Origin: Lichenostomus cassidix
Taxonomy: Eukaryota > Chordata > Aves > Passeriformes > Meliphagidae
Direction of reading: 5' to 3'
DNA: 64,000 nucleotides
Assembly: GCA_008360975.2 (NCBI GenBank)
Contig: CM039196.1
Span: forward strand, 9,528,263-9,592,262
Each line of letters starts with the position of its first letter. Position 1 is the first letter of the stretch. Shown in pieces: positions 24,321 through 64,000 of this stretch. The notes below the pieces were generated by a model. The model was not told the origin of the DNA. It saw only the letters and a list, made by a program, of their open reading frames with translations, and did not search any database. Made by a program: the position numbers and the translations under genes.

Positions 24321-26203
24321 GAAAGTTACAGCTTCCGGCTTTATTTAACACAGAGACCACAAAATCTTGTTCTCAATAGCATACAGTTATTGCTTTTTAA
24401 TTTAGTTAGAACGTGGAGCTGTGCAAATCACAGTTCATAAACCCCACCCACACATCATCCAGGACTCTCCCTTCAGGGGTCCCCTCACAAACCAGCCTGG
24501 GAGGGGGAATGAAAGGGCAAATCCTATTAACAATCCTGGATCCACTGGACCCAGTTTTGAGAGGCTCCTGCGTGACTCACAGCACAGGGAGTCCCCAGTG
24601 TTTCTAAAACACCACTACACAGACTAAAATCACCCCCCTTGCACACCTGATGTCAGGTCCCATGTTATTTTACATAGTACTTTAAACTCATGGGTAGGGG
24701 GAGGAAACCAAAGTAACACCAAAGACTAACACCCATTCCTCATCATTCAATGCTGGAGGGAGGAGGAGGGAAAATGGAGCACACTAAAAATCCAGTTAAA
24801 CCATGATGTTTGTGAGACTTACAAGTGGGACTTGATCCAGCTTTTTGTTCAGTTCTGCCAACCACAGGAGTTACTGCAGCAGTAGCTCACTTCCTTCCTT
24901 CTCCCACCGAGGAAGAAGAGAAGTACTGGAAGAAAATACACCCCCTACCCACCTCCCAACGACTCCAAGCCCTTTCTTTTTCCCCCCAGAGCAGGGAATG
25001 ACCCTGAGGAAAATCTATTTGGAGAATCAGCTCAGGTGCTGCAGCAGCAGCTGCAAGAAGGACCTTCGAAGGGAGCAACTTGCACAATCTGCAGGAGAGG
25101 ATGAGGTAATGGCAACTGAATTATTAGTTCTCCAGCTGCCACTCCAGGGAGGATGGGACATTCTCCAGCACTTTTCTATTCATGACAAGTCCATCCTTCA
25201 GTTAGCCTTGGGCAAGTCCCCCTTAGCCATTGTCTACGCCCAAGGTCTGAGCCACTGCAAACCTTTGGCTTTCTGACAAGCACCTTCTGCCGCCATTTCT
25301 GTCACCTCATGTCCACAGGCCAAGAGCTCAAGCACTCAGGAATGTCCACAGCCAGTGCCTAGTGCAGACTTACACATTCAGGTTCAAATACTTTCACCTA
25401 GGTTAAGGTTTTGGGCAGGCAAACTCACTGCAGGCTCAGGGTCTGAAGATGCTCCAGTGGCTCATTTGCTGCCTGCCTCATTTGCCATCAGGAAGGGCAA
25501 GCAGAGCTCAGTCTTAGTGTTTCTAGGCAGGCTTTTGGAGGTATTCAGAGACAGAAAAGGAAAAAAATCCCACAAAACCAAAACAATTCATATGTGCTTC
25601 CCCAGAGACAAGATATTTCAGGAGAGCTGCCCAATTCCTGGGGCTTTTCACTCCCTCCCCTGATGTGTGTCAGAGGCCAAAATCTCAGTGGGTTGTTCTG
25701 GGAAACACATGCAAATACATACATGTGCTGTCCAGGTGGGACATGTTGCTGGATGTCCGATTTCCCCAGCTTTCTGAGCAGGGCAGTCAGTGGGAGAAGC
25801 TGTTCCAGAAGTGCTGGTCCTTACCCAGGAGAGTCTCCTATAGCAATTCCCTCCCTGGCAGACAGGCCAGGGTGGCTTCACAGCTTGCAGCCAAGTTCTA
25901 AGGCACCACAGTAAAGAAGCCTGAAAAGGCCCAAGAAATATTTCTCAAGCCAGAAAAATAGTGTTGAGCAGCTTTCCTAGGTGCAGCTGGCAGGAAATGG
26001 TCCTTTTTGCTTCTGAAACACACCAGAAATCCACAGTGAATCAGGATGTCCAAGAGGAGGGACGCTGGGTGGGGAGAGAGAGGCAGTGCAGCAAATGCAC
26101 AGCATGGTGCCCCATTAATGCCCTGGAAGTGGCTGAAGTGCATCTCCCTCCCTGATGCTCATCCCAGCTCCAATGAAGTGGTGCAGGCAGCAGGACGAGC
26201 ACA
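24320..26203 (-). other. LIMK2: LIMK2 3' untranslated region
   Basis: Runs from the stop codon to the AATAAA at 24340-24345. Length (about 1.9 kb) is reasonable for this gene. No other coding exon was found between the stop and the hexamer. Confidence 0.6.
24340..24345 (-). terminator. candidate polyadenylation signal of LIMK2
   Basis: TTTATT on the + strand is AATAAA on the LIMK2 strand, 1.86 kb past the stop codon. Confidence 0.6.
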
Positions 26204-54865
<28,662 letters not shown>

Positions 54866-55181
54866 CCCGCGCCCGCCGCCGCGCCCGCCCGACGCCAGCG
54901 GGTCCCGCGGCACCTGGGCCCGCCTCCCGCACCGCTCTCCGCGCCCCGCCCCGCCCCACCGCGGGCCAATCGGCACTGCCCGCTCCGCGCTCCCGCCAAT
55001 CCCCGCGCTGCCCCGCACCGGCCCTCCCGCCCTTTCCGCGCCGGGAGCCAATGGCAGCGCGGCCCCGCCCCGCACGTGCCAGGGCGGGCGCGGCCCCGCG
55101 CAGCCCCGCCGCTCCCCGCGCTCCCGGTCCCGAGGCAGCGCAAAGGAACGGCGGCGCACTCCGGTCAATGTAAAACCATTT

Positions 55182-55187
55182 TTTAAT
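55182..55187 (-). terminator. candidate distal polyadenylation signal of RNF185
   Basis: TTTAAT on + is ATTAAA on the RNF185 strand, just before composition switches to the LIMK2 CpG island. An AATAAA at 56702-56697 on the same strand is a plausible proximal alternative. Confidence 0.45.
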
Positions 55188-56696
55188 TCTAAATCACTTT
55201 CACAACAGTGAAAATTAGTGAGGAGGAACGGTAACGCACTAACCGAGCCGTCCGGGCCGTGTGCGGTAGAGGGGTGCGGGGCAGGGGTACATACAAAAGC
55301 ACACCAGGGAAAGGGGGAACCAAGCGTTAACACTTTTAGACTATTTCATCCTTGAATTGCTGGAAAAGAAGAGCTCTCAGTCATATTTCTGCAGCCTTCT
55401 CTGAATTCATTATCCCTCTCACTCATAGATGAAAACCCCCCCGATCCATTAAAATTCTGTATTTTAAAATGTATTACTTAAATATGTTTCAGTACCTCTC
55501 GAATCTATTGCAGTCACTTCTCTGTCCTTTTTATGGGATAAAGGCTTCAAAGGGATACCCTATTCCTTCCTGCATAACCTGTCAGCATCGAGTTTCTCCA
55601 TACAAAAAGGAGAAGGAATCCACCCCTTACCATCACATGAACCTTCTCTTCCCATCAGCAGGTGGTGCTGACTGCGCAGGAGAGGAACCCAAAGCTGCGA
55701 CATTGTAGGACAACAAACAAAAACAGCACTTCTCCTGGGAATGGCCCCAGTTACCAAGCCATGCACTTGAGTTGAACCCTATGCCGAAATTCAGCTTCTC
55801 AGAAGTGTCGCACAACAAAAGTTGAAGCACCACCTCAACTATAAATAGTTGAGCAATATATTCTGTCAGATTATCATCGAGTCAGGTATAAATCTGACAT
55901 GACAAAACACTGCAGAAGCTTTGCAACATTCTACTTGCCAGATGGAATTGCGGAGGTAGGCAAGTTAAACTTTAGTCATCCTCTGTCTTGACACTAAAAG
56001 TGAACAGTTTATAATTACATAAATAAACTTCTACAACAATTAATTAAAGGTGTCCTGCCCAGGAAACTCTTCCATACACTAGAAAACCCCAAGCTGTTGA
56101 AACAAAGTTTCTATTAATTGATTTGTTTGTCAGTTTTCTTTCTACTGCCAGGGAAGTCACAACATTCATCTTGCAGGAAATCATTATGACTATGAGCGAC
56201 CTGAATCAAAATAATCTAAAAACAGTAAGAGAAAAAAAAATTGAATTGCCCAGTCAGAGAAATATGAACTGTTCATCTTGCTAGGGAGTCTCTAGCATCT
56301 GTTTTGAAGGAATCTGCACAAATACATGAGGAGTACTCTTTAAAGCTGAATATCCAACAGGATTCCAAAGCAGCTACAGAGTGCTCACCTTCTGAAATAT
56401 CCCCTCAGCACTTTAATGGACGTGGTCTCCTCCAGCACTTCAAATTAAACTCTTTGGTAGGTACTGCAGAGACTCTTGAGCTGTAGCTGTTCTGCTGTGG
56501 CAAGGGAGAAGGTCTGTGTGCACCTGCAGAGAGAAGGTCTTCCAAATGTTCCCTACTGGGCATGTGCTGGCAAAGGCAGGATCTCATTTCTCCTCCTGTG
56601 TAATTTTACAGTATGACAAATTTAACTTCAAAACTCACGTAAAGATGCCTTTTGTTCCTCTCCCCAAACAAGCTGATCTCAGATCTGTAATAGGAT

Positions 56697-56702
56697 TTTA
56701 TT
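56697..56702 (-). terminator. candidate proximal polyadenylation signal of RNF185
   Basis: TTTATT on + is AATAAA on the gene strand, about 0.87 kb after the RNF185 stop. Confidence 0.4.
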
Positions 56703-57570
56703 TGGAGTACATGACCTTGTGTAGAAAGTCTCAAAGCCTTGGGAAGGATAAATGTCGCTACAGTGACGAGGTTCTGAGGGGATTATCCACGAGTGCAGCC
56801 ACAGGTGCTGCGCAGAGCCTGGGAAGACAACACTGTTTGTCAGTGAGGAACTGGGCTGGGTCCGGCAGCCCCACCTGGCTCCACAGCCAGAGAATCTTCC
56901 AGTGTTTGGCTCCAGCATGCTCAGGCTTTAAAAAATTGCAGCATAAATTTGTATCCCTTCTTCTAACAGCCATCAGAACCATCAGGAAGGGTTTTCCATC
57001 ATGCCGGGAAATAACAGCAGGAAAAGAAACCAGTCTCCAGACCTGGTTCTGCTTGCATCACGTGCTGTGCCCCAGAGAGTCTCAGCAGTGCTGCAGATGA
57101 TTTCCTGGAGAAGGTCGGATGTTGATGGAGATAGTAAATAACATCTGCAGCTCTGGCAGATCCATCGTGGTTGCAAAGCAGAAGATACTGGTCACACTGG
57201 AGAAGTTTCCTTACCTGCCCAGTCTACCTTGGGATAACTGTCTGTCCCACAGACCTGGTGTCACTGATTGGCACAGGATTTCAAAGCAGCACTCCCTTTT
57301 GGAGTGCAGCTCAATGCTAGGCCCATGGTTTGTGGCAGGAACCTGTTGTACAAGATATCTGAGCTGAAATACACTTTTAAACCAATGTTTTAATTTCCAA
57401 CTCTGGTGCAAAATGTGAGATTCCTCATTGTGCTGTGGTACCACCAATTCCTGAAGCCCATAGTTAACTATGGAACCAGACACCAAGAGGTTTAAAATGG
57501 GATGGGGATGCAGTTTGTAACTGTTTCAGTGGCCTTGTTGGTCATGAATATATAGAATAATGGAAAAGAC

Positions 57571-57668
57571 TTATGCAATCATCAGCCAGAACATTATCAC
57601 CAGTGCCACAAACAGGAAGAGGCGGGAAAGGAACTGTTCATCCACATATTGAGGAGTCCCTGGAACAG
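57571..57668 (-). CDS. RNF185: RNF185 last coding exon: C-terminal membrane anchor and stop
   Basis: Residues 163-194, with [19 protein letters not shown] and the terminal helix. TAA at 57571-57573. Its acceptor has an unusually long T tract. Confidence 0.97.
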
Positions 57669-60600
57669 CTGGAAAACAGGAAGCAAAAAAAAAAAAAAAA
57701 AAAGAAAAAACAGCAGTTCAGCTCCTTCCTCTTCTCTGGGATTGTGTATATTCTGAACATAGTATATTCGTAAACTGAAAAATACGCAAAGAATCTGCTT
57801 GGTGAGAGAGCTGCTATTTCCTACCCTCACCCTTGGGCAGATCAGAAGGAAGACAAGTAGGTCCCTGAAGCAGGACTCCTTAGCTCAGTCCCATGCCCCC
57901 ACCAGATTTTCAGGGGACACTGAACTGTAGTTAAAAGGGAAGGTAATTTGACCCAAGCACAGCACAGGATCATGGCAGCACTGGTGTGACATGAAGAATG
58001 AGCTTGTTCCTCATAATTCCATGTGCCATATGACATGATGGATGATTTGCCAGGCATAACCTCTCACAGAGTAAGTCCAGAAAACCCTGGGCAGTAGGTC
58101 TTGTTCAAAACAGAAAGATTTAGTCTGTCTACAGTGAAGATGGGGAGGAGGCTCTCTAGGGATTACTTAATTTTTATAGAGCAATGTCACCACTTGGAGT
58201 AACTCAACTGTTTTTTGTTAATCAAAAATGTGAAGTAATTTCACTGGAAAGTTACTTCTTGTGGAATACAGATGTCTGTCTCAGAGATAAAATTCTGAAA
58301 AATGAACAATCTTTACACTCATTATTTTGTGGTACAGAGCACTGGTTTAAGTTTTTCTTTCTCATCTTTCAGGAAATGGTCCTTTTGTGCTGTTTTTAAA
58401 ATCTGGGTCGCCTTGATACACCCCTAATGACTCCTTTGTATTATTATTAGAAACTCTAGTCCAGTTTGTCTCATTTTTCAGAAGGAGTCTGCTGGTGTAT
58501 CAGAGGAGACATCTGAATTAAAGGGGAGAAGCCTCTAGTGCCACTGTTTCTCTCCAGAGTCACTGGTCTCCCAGGAGGGCCTTCAGCAAGTTATATGGAA
58601 GTGACAAACCTGCTTCTTTTATAAGCCTGCATATAAAATGTGTCAGCCACAGGCCATGTTCTCTGCTGAGTGTTTGCCCTCATTTTGTGTTTCTATTGAA
58701 AACACTGGTTACTGTTCAAAATATTTTGTCATTTAGCAGGTTATTTGTTTAGGAGTTTGTAAAATGTCTGTTTATAGCAGGACAGCAGAAGGATCCATGG
58801 TACCTGGAGGAGGTCGCCCGTCATTTATGTTGAAGGCTGTTGCAAATATACCAAAGGGAAATGCCCCAATTCCAAATGACATCTGGAAGCCACCATCGCC
58901 AAACCCAAAGCCCTGGAATCCCTGGAGGGAACAAAGAACAGAAGACAAAAAAGGTACCAATCATTCAGAGCCTATTTCAGAGTATTTTGTGGAAGTGCAG
59001 ACATTCCCTCTTACTGGCTTTCCTACAGCTGAAAGAGGACCATGTTGTCTGGCAACTTTCAGTCTAGACACACCTCTGTAAATATCCCCTTAGTTCTCCC
59101 GGGTTTAAAATGTTTCAAACAGTAGCAAATTTGCCAAGCAACCCAAAGGTTTGAGAAAATGAAAACTAGCAACTGCGCTTCTTGCTTGAAGGCCACAAAT
59201 AAACAAAACTTTCTCAATTTAAAGTAGATATCTGCTAATGTATCTAAACGGAACATAACCAAGTCTACTTAGAATGTCTGAACAATGCATTGTCTGTTAA
59301 TGGCTATTAGCCATATAAAAAAAGATATTTTAAAAATAATCAAAATTGATTTTTATGATACATGTGCATCATTTATCACCCAGTGAAGTGATTAATTGCC
59401 ACTGGGATGCATAGAGCATTTGAAGGAAAAGTACAAAAAAAAATTTACCACAGGGACTCAAATTAATATGGCAAAGTCACCTGGGGCAGGAATGCAAGAC
59501 ATAAGGAAAGGAGGAAAAAATGAAGTTACAATCCAATAACACTGACCCCATGGGATCCAGACTAAAATACCACATCAAGTCAAAAGATAAGTCTTCTGAA
59601 TTGAGATGAATCCTGCTGTGCAGAAGCAGTGAGCTGTTATGTGAATCTAGGGGGATGTGTCATTCTAAGAACTGTGGAGTGCCCACAGTTCTGTAATCCA
59701 GCAATCTGTCCTCTCACCTCAGAATTAAAACAGTGATACCAATTCTGAAACCTTTGGTCTATCACCACCAACAATGGGAGGACAAAGATGATTTTACTCA
59801 TAGAATAAAAGCCAAACGTTTCTGGATTGAGCCTTGATTTGAAGAGTTGGTCTTTAGACATTACTCTTCTCAAGCATTTTGCCACTAACTCTGAGGGACA
59901 GCCAAACTCTCTGTGTAGCAGGTACAGGGTCTGAAAAGGGAAGCAGCATCACTACTGCCCTGCCTTCGTACCACACCCCTCTGACTTACAGCAGCAACAG
60001 CTAAAAGGTTCAAACAAGGTACAGGAGCTGATTTAATAAGGCAGCAATGCCCTTGTGAAAGACAACAGCTGAGCTCCCAATAAATTCAATACAGAAATGC
60101 ACCTTAATCACACCCAGTAGAGTTGTTTGCTTGAAGCATGAGGGAGACAATGCTCTCCAAGGACCCCAGGCAGAGTTACATGGAAATGTGCCATTGTTTC
60201 ATCAGGTCATGCTCACTGTCACCGTGCTGAAGAACACTGCGGTCTGTCCTACCGCCTACTCCCATGTCTGCTCCATCTGTGCCAGCTGCTGTTTACATTC
60301 ACCCTATGTAATCTCCTCAACAAAACCACAGATCCCTCTTCAAATTAACATCTATCCAATAGATATTGACCTTCTCTTTCTTGTCATGCCATGGTGCAGT
60401 AACATCCCATAGAAATGAGAGAAGCGGGTGTCAGAGCCAAAAATCCAAGTTCATACATAGATTACATATTTCAATTACACATATATTTTGACAGGAATAC
60501 ACTTCCCCAAAAGACTTTCAAAACAAAGTGTTCCGTGTATTTAAACATGGAGGACAATCAAGAGCATTTCCAGTGATACCACACCAGGCTGCATTAATGA

Positions 60601-63600
60601 AGTATGATCCAAGCTAGCCTGTTCTTTGGGATGCTAAAGAGTACCACAGGAATGGAGCTCTCTGCCACACCACAGCTATCAATGATTCATGAACAACCAA
60701 CTGGGGAAGAGCAGGATGTGTAAGCTGAGCTGCAGGATCATCATGCAGGATCTCTCACATGCATTATGTCCTCCAGGATGAATAAATACCACCGTCAATA
60801 AAAACAGCTAAACTGCTCGAGCTTGTTTCTTCACTCACCCCTCTGTTCTCTGGTTCAGGTCTCTGTCCTTGGGGTCGTGGTGGAGTTTTCTCTCTGCAGG
60901 AAATTGTGAAATTAGCTCAAGTGCAAGGACATGTGACAACAGTATCTGCAATAGCCTAGCTAATAAGGCAGAACAACCACAAATCACAGTCTCCTGGGGC
61001 AATTCAGCAGAGCTGGAGCAGCGTGTGAGAGAGCCAACCATGCAGCTTTGGACCTTCAGCAGCACATCACTGAATTAATGCTGCACTTTTGAGTAACAAA
61101 TACCCATTGCAAAGACTAAATACTGAGGATGTGAATATTTAATATAAGCTTCTCCAGTCAGATAACAATCATTGCAACCTGCCAGTTGTAACTGATAATT
61201 AACACGCAATTCAAATTAAAATGAATTGCCAGTTGAACAAGAAATAATGTGTGCAAACCCAGGCCCTGAAAAGGCCATAAATATTTGGAAGAAAGATCAG
61301 TTTTATGTCTTTTGACAAAGTATTTCAAATTGTGAATCCAGCACTTTAACAGTTTAATCTTAAGGCCCTAAAGTTTCACCTTTAATTTTCAAGTAAAAAT
61401 AGTTGCATTTAAGTTTCTTACCTGGGGTCCTGTTGCCCAGTGCTACCTCTTCCATACAGAGGAATAACTTTATCTCGACTGATTCCTGCCTTGCATACAG
61501 GACACACTTGTCTGTTTGGCCTGGTCTCTAGCCACTAAGAGAAAGGAAATTTTAAGAAAAAGTAGTAAAATACCACGTAAACAACTATGCAAACCTCATT
61601 TGCAGCCATGCAGAAAGACTTTAGCAATTTCTCACAATGGTCTGGAGCAAAACCTTTTAGTAAATGCCAAGTACTCCCCAAAGTGGAGTTGGCACTTTGG
61701 CTGCTGTTCTGGTAGGATCCACTTGCTGATGCGTACACATTCAGATCTGCACTGGAGTAAAATAAGAAACAAAGAGTACCAGCAGTCCTGCATAGGCCAA
61801 GGGCTAGTGCAGATACCCTCCTGTCATCCACCTTTTCTATAAAGGTTCCACAACATAAAACACTACGTATGCAAAGAGAAGTACACTCAGCACTTAAACC
61901 TGCAAACTAAACCCCTGCAAGCTCCAACAGTAATTGTAGCAAAACTGGAATCACTCAGGGTTTAAGAAAGGCAAGTGGAACAGAACCTAAGTTTTCTTGT
62001 AGCTCAAAGAGCAGATTGCAAGTCGACTGCATAAGCATGTTGTGATTGCTGTGGAGAGAAAAAGCACATTTGAAAAGAGGGGGATACTCCAGAGAACCAA
62101 GGGCTTTATTGAGCAATGGGAGCTGATGAAAGACAAAGTAAAAGGAAACCTGTCTTACCTGGTGTAAACAAGGCCAACTATGAGCATTCCCAGGAAAATT
62201 TGTTCACAGGGCAGAAAAAGAGAGGAAAACAGAATTAGTTCCTGAACTCAATATGACAAATGTGCAGTGTACAGGGATAGCACAACTTGGCGACAACAGA
62301 ATCCTGGAATCCAGCTGGGCCAGTTCTGTAGCCTCCCATTAAAATAATTTTTGAAAGCACAGCCCAAGACTGATCTCCACTGGTTTTTTTCAGGTTACAC
62401 AATCTAAATTGCTAATGTGGTTCTGTGCATCTCCCATTCCTGGGTCCTCATCCATGTCAACGGCCCAGACAGAGCCTGCATTAATCTTAGGGTTTATTGT
62501 ACAAATTTTCTCTTCTGATACCATGACAAGATATCCCTGACCCAAGATGCAAATGAGCAAGATGTCAGCAATGAGACTTCAGGATTTTAGTAGACTGAGC
62601 TGAAACATCAGCCACATTCATTGAATCATGCAGTAACTCAGGCTGGATGGTACCACAGGTAGCCTCCAGTCCAACCTGATGCTCAGAGCAGGGTCAGCTA
62701 TTGGGATCAGACTCAGTTTCTCAGGGCAGAAAAATTCCCATTATACACATTAAATTAATATGGCAAATTAAAAAAGGGTCAAAGACAAACAAGCAAGCTC
62801 CAAGACAAAACTGCTAAACAGCCATTTGCTTTCAAAATGGTCTCAAGAACACCACTCAGACAAGACACATGCTACTTTTAAGGTTCCATTCTTCCAAATC
62901 CTTTTGTGCAATAATTTAATTTTATCTTAGCACACCCTCAGCCAGTGATTTTTCATCTCCTCAAATAAAAATCTGGATTTTCAGACATTATGTACATTTA
63001 CACTGAAGAAAAGCACTTACAGGCCTCTTTTTGTTAAAGATTTAACCCACTGTGTAAAACAAACCCCAACCCACCCCCATTTGGCCATGTCAATCCTTAA
63101 CTTCTTAACATTCAGGAAAGGGTATATTCAAACCAGATTACCCACATCAGAAATGCTGCACATATATTCTATCTGTGCTGTACATTATTTCCAAGTCACA
63201 TTAAAGAACTGAAAAGTTCCTATCACAAGTGCAATATCATGGGAAAAGAGAAATAGTCCATACATAAAAGCTTATTGCCTATTTTTCGATTTTTTTAACG
63301 GTTTCAAAGGAAAAAAAGAGCAAGCTTGTAGGAAAAACTACAATTTGGCCTCCAGAACCTAGATTTATAACCAGATTTAGGTATGTAGAGGTTAGAAAGG
63401 AATTTGTCTACAGAACATATCTATGCTAGGCCAGGCAGCACGAATAAAATAACACATGTAACCAAACAGAATCAATGAGCATTGAACTGTCTGTGTGGGG
63501 CTGCTTGCTTGTTTGCTTTTACACAATAATCCAGAAGTACAGGGAGTTTAAGACACAGGAAACCCATTCCCTGGAACAAGAGCAATGAAAAACAGCTGAG

Positions 63601-63903
63601 GAGCAAACCCGAGCTTCTCCTAAACTAAAACCATGGTCCCTCCTCTAGAATTATAAACATCACAGGTTTTTGTGGGATCAGATAGATGGTATTCTGGCTG
63701 ATGTGGGGCTGGAGCACTTACCAGAAGAGGTGCCCACACAAGCTGATAACTGCGTCCTTGGCAGTGTCTAAACAGATGTTACATTCAAAAGTGTTGTCCT
63801 GATTAGTGTTGTCCCCAGAACCATTACTGCTACTGCTGCCACTGGTCCCTCCAGTACTGGAGCTCTTTGTTGATGCAGAAGCCGTGGGTCCTTTGCTTGC
63901 CAT
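57571..63903 (-). CDS. RNF185: RNF185, ER-membrane RING-type E3 ubiquitin ligase (complete coding sequence)
   Basis: Membrane-anchored E3 ligase of the RNF5/RMA1 family, acting in ER-associated degradation (family knowledge). Six coding exons: 63722-63903, 62159-62177, 61422-61534, 60839-60893, 58804-58921, 57571-57668. They total 585 nt = 194 residues (human 192 as recalled). The N terminus is Ser/Thr/Gly-rich and disordered (1-38). The C3HC4 RING has ligands C41, C44, C56, H58, C61, C64, C78 and C81. A Pro/Arg linker follows (about 105-123), then a Gly/Phe-rich hydrophobic segment (about 134-153) and a C-terminal membrane helix (about 179-194, [16 protein letters not shown]). The start at 63903 has A at -3 and G at +4. 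All introns are GT-AG and phases close. Confidence 0.97.
57685..57703 (-). repeat. 19-base homopolymer in the RNF185 last-exon acceptor
   Basis: Nineteen A on + (T on the gene strand), 16 bases from the exon start, plus a further six A after one G. It forms the polypyrimidine tract of the acceptor. Confidence 0.95.
58804..58921 (-). CDS. RNF185: RNF185 fifth coding exon: Gly/Phe hydrophobic segment
   Basis: Residues 124-162: [16 protein letters not shown], then the first membrane segment and NINDGRPPP. Confidence 0.97.
58922..60838 (-). other. RNF185 intron between fourth and fifth coding exons
   Basis: 1.9 kb. Contains a 10-bp perfect inverted repeat at 59668-59692; no exon or known repeat recognised. 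Confidence 0.8.
59668..59692. repeat. perfect 10-bp inverted repeat
   Basis: Arms 59668-59677 (AGAACTGTGG) and 59683-59692 (CCACAGTTCT) with a 5-nt loop. Confidence 0.9.
60839..60893 (-). CDS. RNF185: RNF185 fourth coding exon: Pro/Arg linker
   Basis: Residues 105-123 ([19 protein letters not shown]). Confidence 0.96.
61422..61534 (-). CDS. RNF185: RNF185 third coding exon: end of RING
   Basis: Residues 68-104, with [20 protein letters not shown] and [12 protein letters not shown]; supplies C78 and C81. Confidence 0.97.
62159..62177 (-). CDS. RNF185: RNF185 19-nt microexon within the RING
   Basis: The exon completes C61 and encodes WPCLHQ, including zinc ligand C64. The acceptor is CTCATAG and the donor GTAAGA. 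Without it the flanking exons lose zinc ligand C64 and the frame breaks, so its inclusion is required. Confidence 0.95.
62178..63721 (-). other. RNF185 intron after the first coding exon
   Basis: 1.5 kb, GTAAGT donor to CATAG acceptor. Contains the CR1 fragment; otherwise AT-rich with nothing recognised. Confidence 0.85.
62610..62715 (-). mobile_element. CR1 LINE 3'-end fragment in RNF185 intron
   Basis: In reverse orientation the stretch TTGAATCATGCAGTAACTCA, GGCTGGATGGTACC, CTCCAGTCCAACCTGATGCT, CAGAGCAGGGTCAGCTA matches the end of CR1 subfamilies (AATCATAGAATNNNTCAGGTTGGAAG ... TAGTCCAACC). Short and decayed. Confidence 0.7.
63722..63903 (-). CDS. RNF185: RNF185 first coding exon: N terminus and start of RING
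   Basis: Residues 1-60: [11 protein letters not shown], then [20 protein letters not shown]. The exon also carries 48 bases of 5'UTR (63904-63951) after a TGCTAG acceptor. The 5' leader exon lies beyond the window. Confidence 0.96.
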
Positions 63904-63951
63904 CCTCAAGAACTACCCAGACAAGGTCAAGAAAATTTTCCTGTTGGAGAC

Positions 63952-64000
63952 CTAGCAGTGAGAAAGGGAAAAAAATAAACAAACCCAAACAACTTCTTGG
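63952..64000 (-). other. RNF185 intron 1, cut by window edge
   Basis: Sequence immediately upstream of the TGCTAG acceptor; the 5' non-coding exon and promoter lie beyond the window. Confidence 0.7.

Larger units (their letters stand above)
55165..57570 (-). other. RNF185: RNF185 3' untranslated region (maximal extent)
   Basis: AT-rich non-coding sequence from the stop codon to the distal hexamer; no further exon recognised. The real length depends on which of two polyadenylation signals is used. Confidence 0.5.

Noticed and set aside
56516..57100. 194-codon + strand frame opposite the RNF185 3'UTR
   Set aside because: No family resemblance or promoter; contains lineage-random composition in a UTR.

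Overview
The window is vertebrate nuclear DNA, almost certainly from a bird. It holds spliced genes with GT-AG introns, CpG-island promoters and decayed CR1 LINE fragments. It carries the syntenic block PATZ1 - PIK3IP1 - LIMK2 - RNF185 known from human 22q12; from memory, the chicken equivalent lies on a microchromosome (chr15). The four genes were recognised from exon translations, and splice phases were closed by hand. PIK3IP1 and LIMK2 have complete coding sequences. RNF185 has its complete coding sequence but not its first non-coding exon or promoter. PATZ1 has only its last two coding exons.

Layout. 1-4006: 3' end of PATZ1 (+), with the 3'UTR continuing to about 5 kb. About 5.0-16.6 kb: gene-free spacer with several old MIR-like SINE remnants and short repeats. 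16.6-23.55 kb: PIK3IP1 (+), six exons, the first three packed into a CpG island. 23.55-24.3 kb: short tail-to-tail spacer. 24.3-54.9 kb: LIMK2 (-), 17 coding exons including two alternative first exons (LIMK2a from a CpG island at about 54.9 kb, LIMK2b from an internal promoter near 45 kb). 55.2-63.95 kb: RNF185 (-), whose 3' end abuts the LIMK2 CpG island.

Roles, from family knowledge: PATZ1 is a BTB/POZ, AT-hook, zinc-finger transcription factor. PIK3IP1 is a single-pass kringle protein that restrains PI3-kinase. LIMK2 is the LIM-PDZ kinase that phosphorylates cofilin downstream of ROCK. RNF185 is an ER-membrane RING ubiquitin ligase. Their adjacency is conserved synteny, not an operon or shared pathway.

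I found no previously undescribed multi-gene system. The points worth a second look are RNA-level. They are a GC-AG intron after a 46-codon PATZ1 exon, a perfect 14-bp hairpin starting two bases after the 5' splice site of LIMK2 exon 7, a pre-miRNA-like hairpin in the last LIMK2 intron, and a 19-nt microexon inside the RNF185 RING. A uORF also stops 2 nt before the LIMK2b start codon, whose product begins with a myristoylation-type N terminus. Comparisons with human proteins are from memory.
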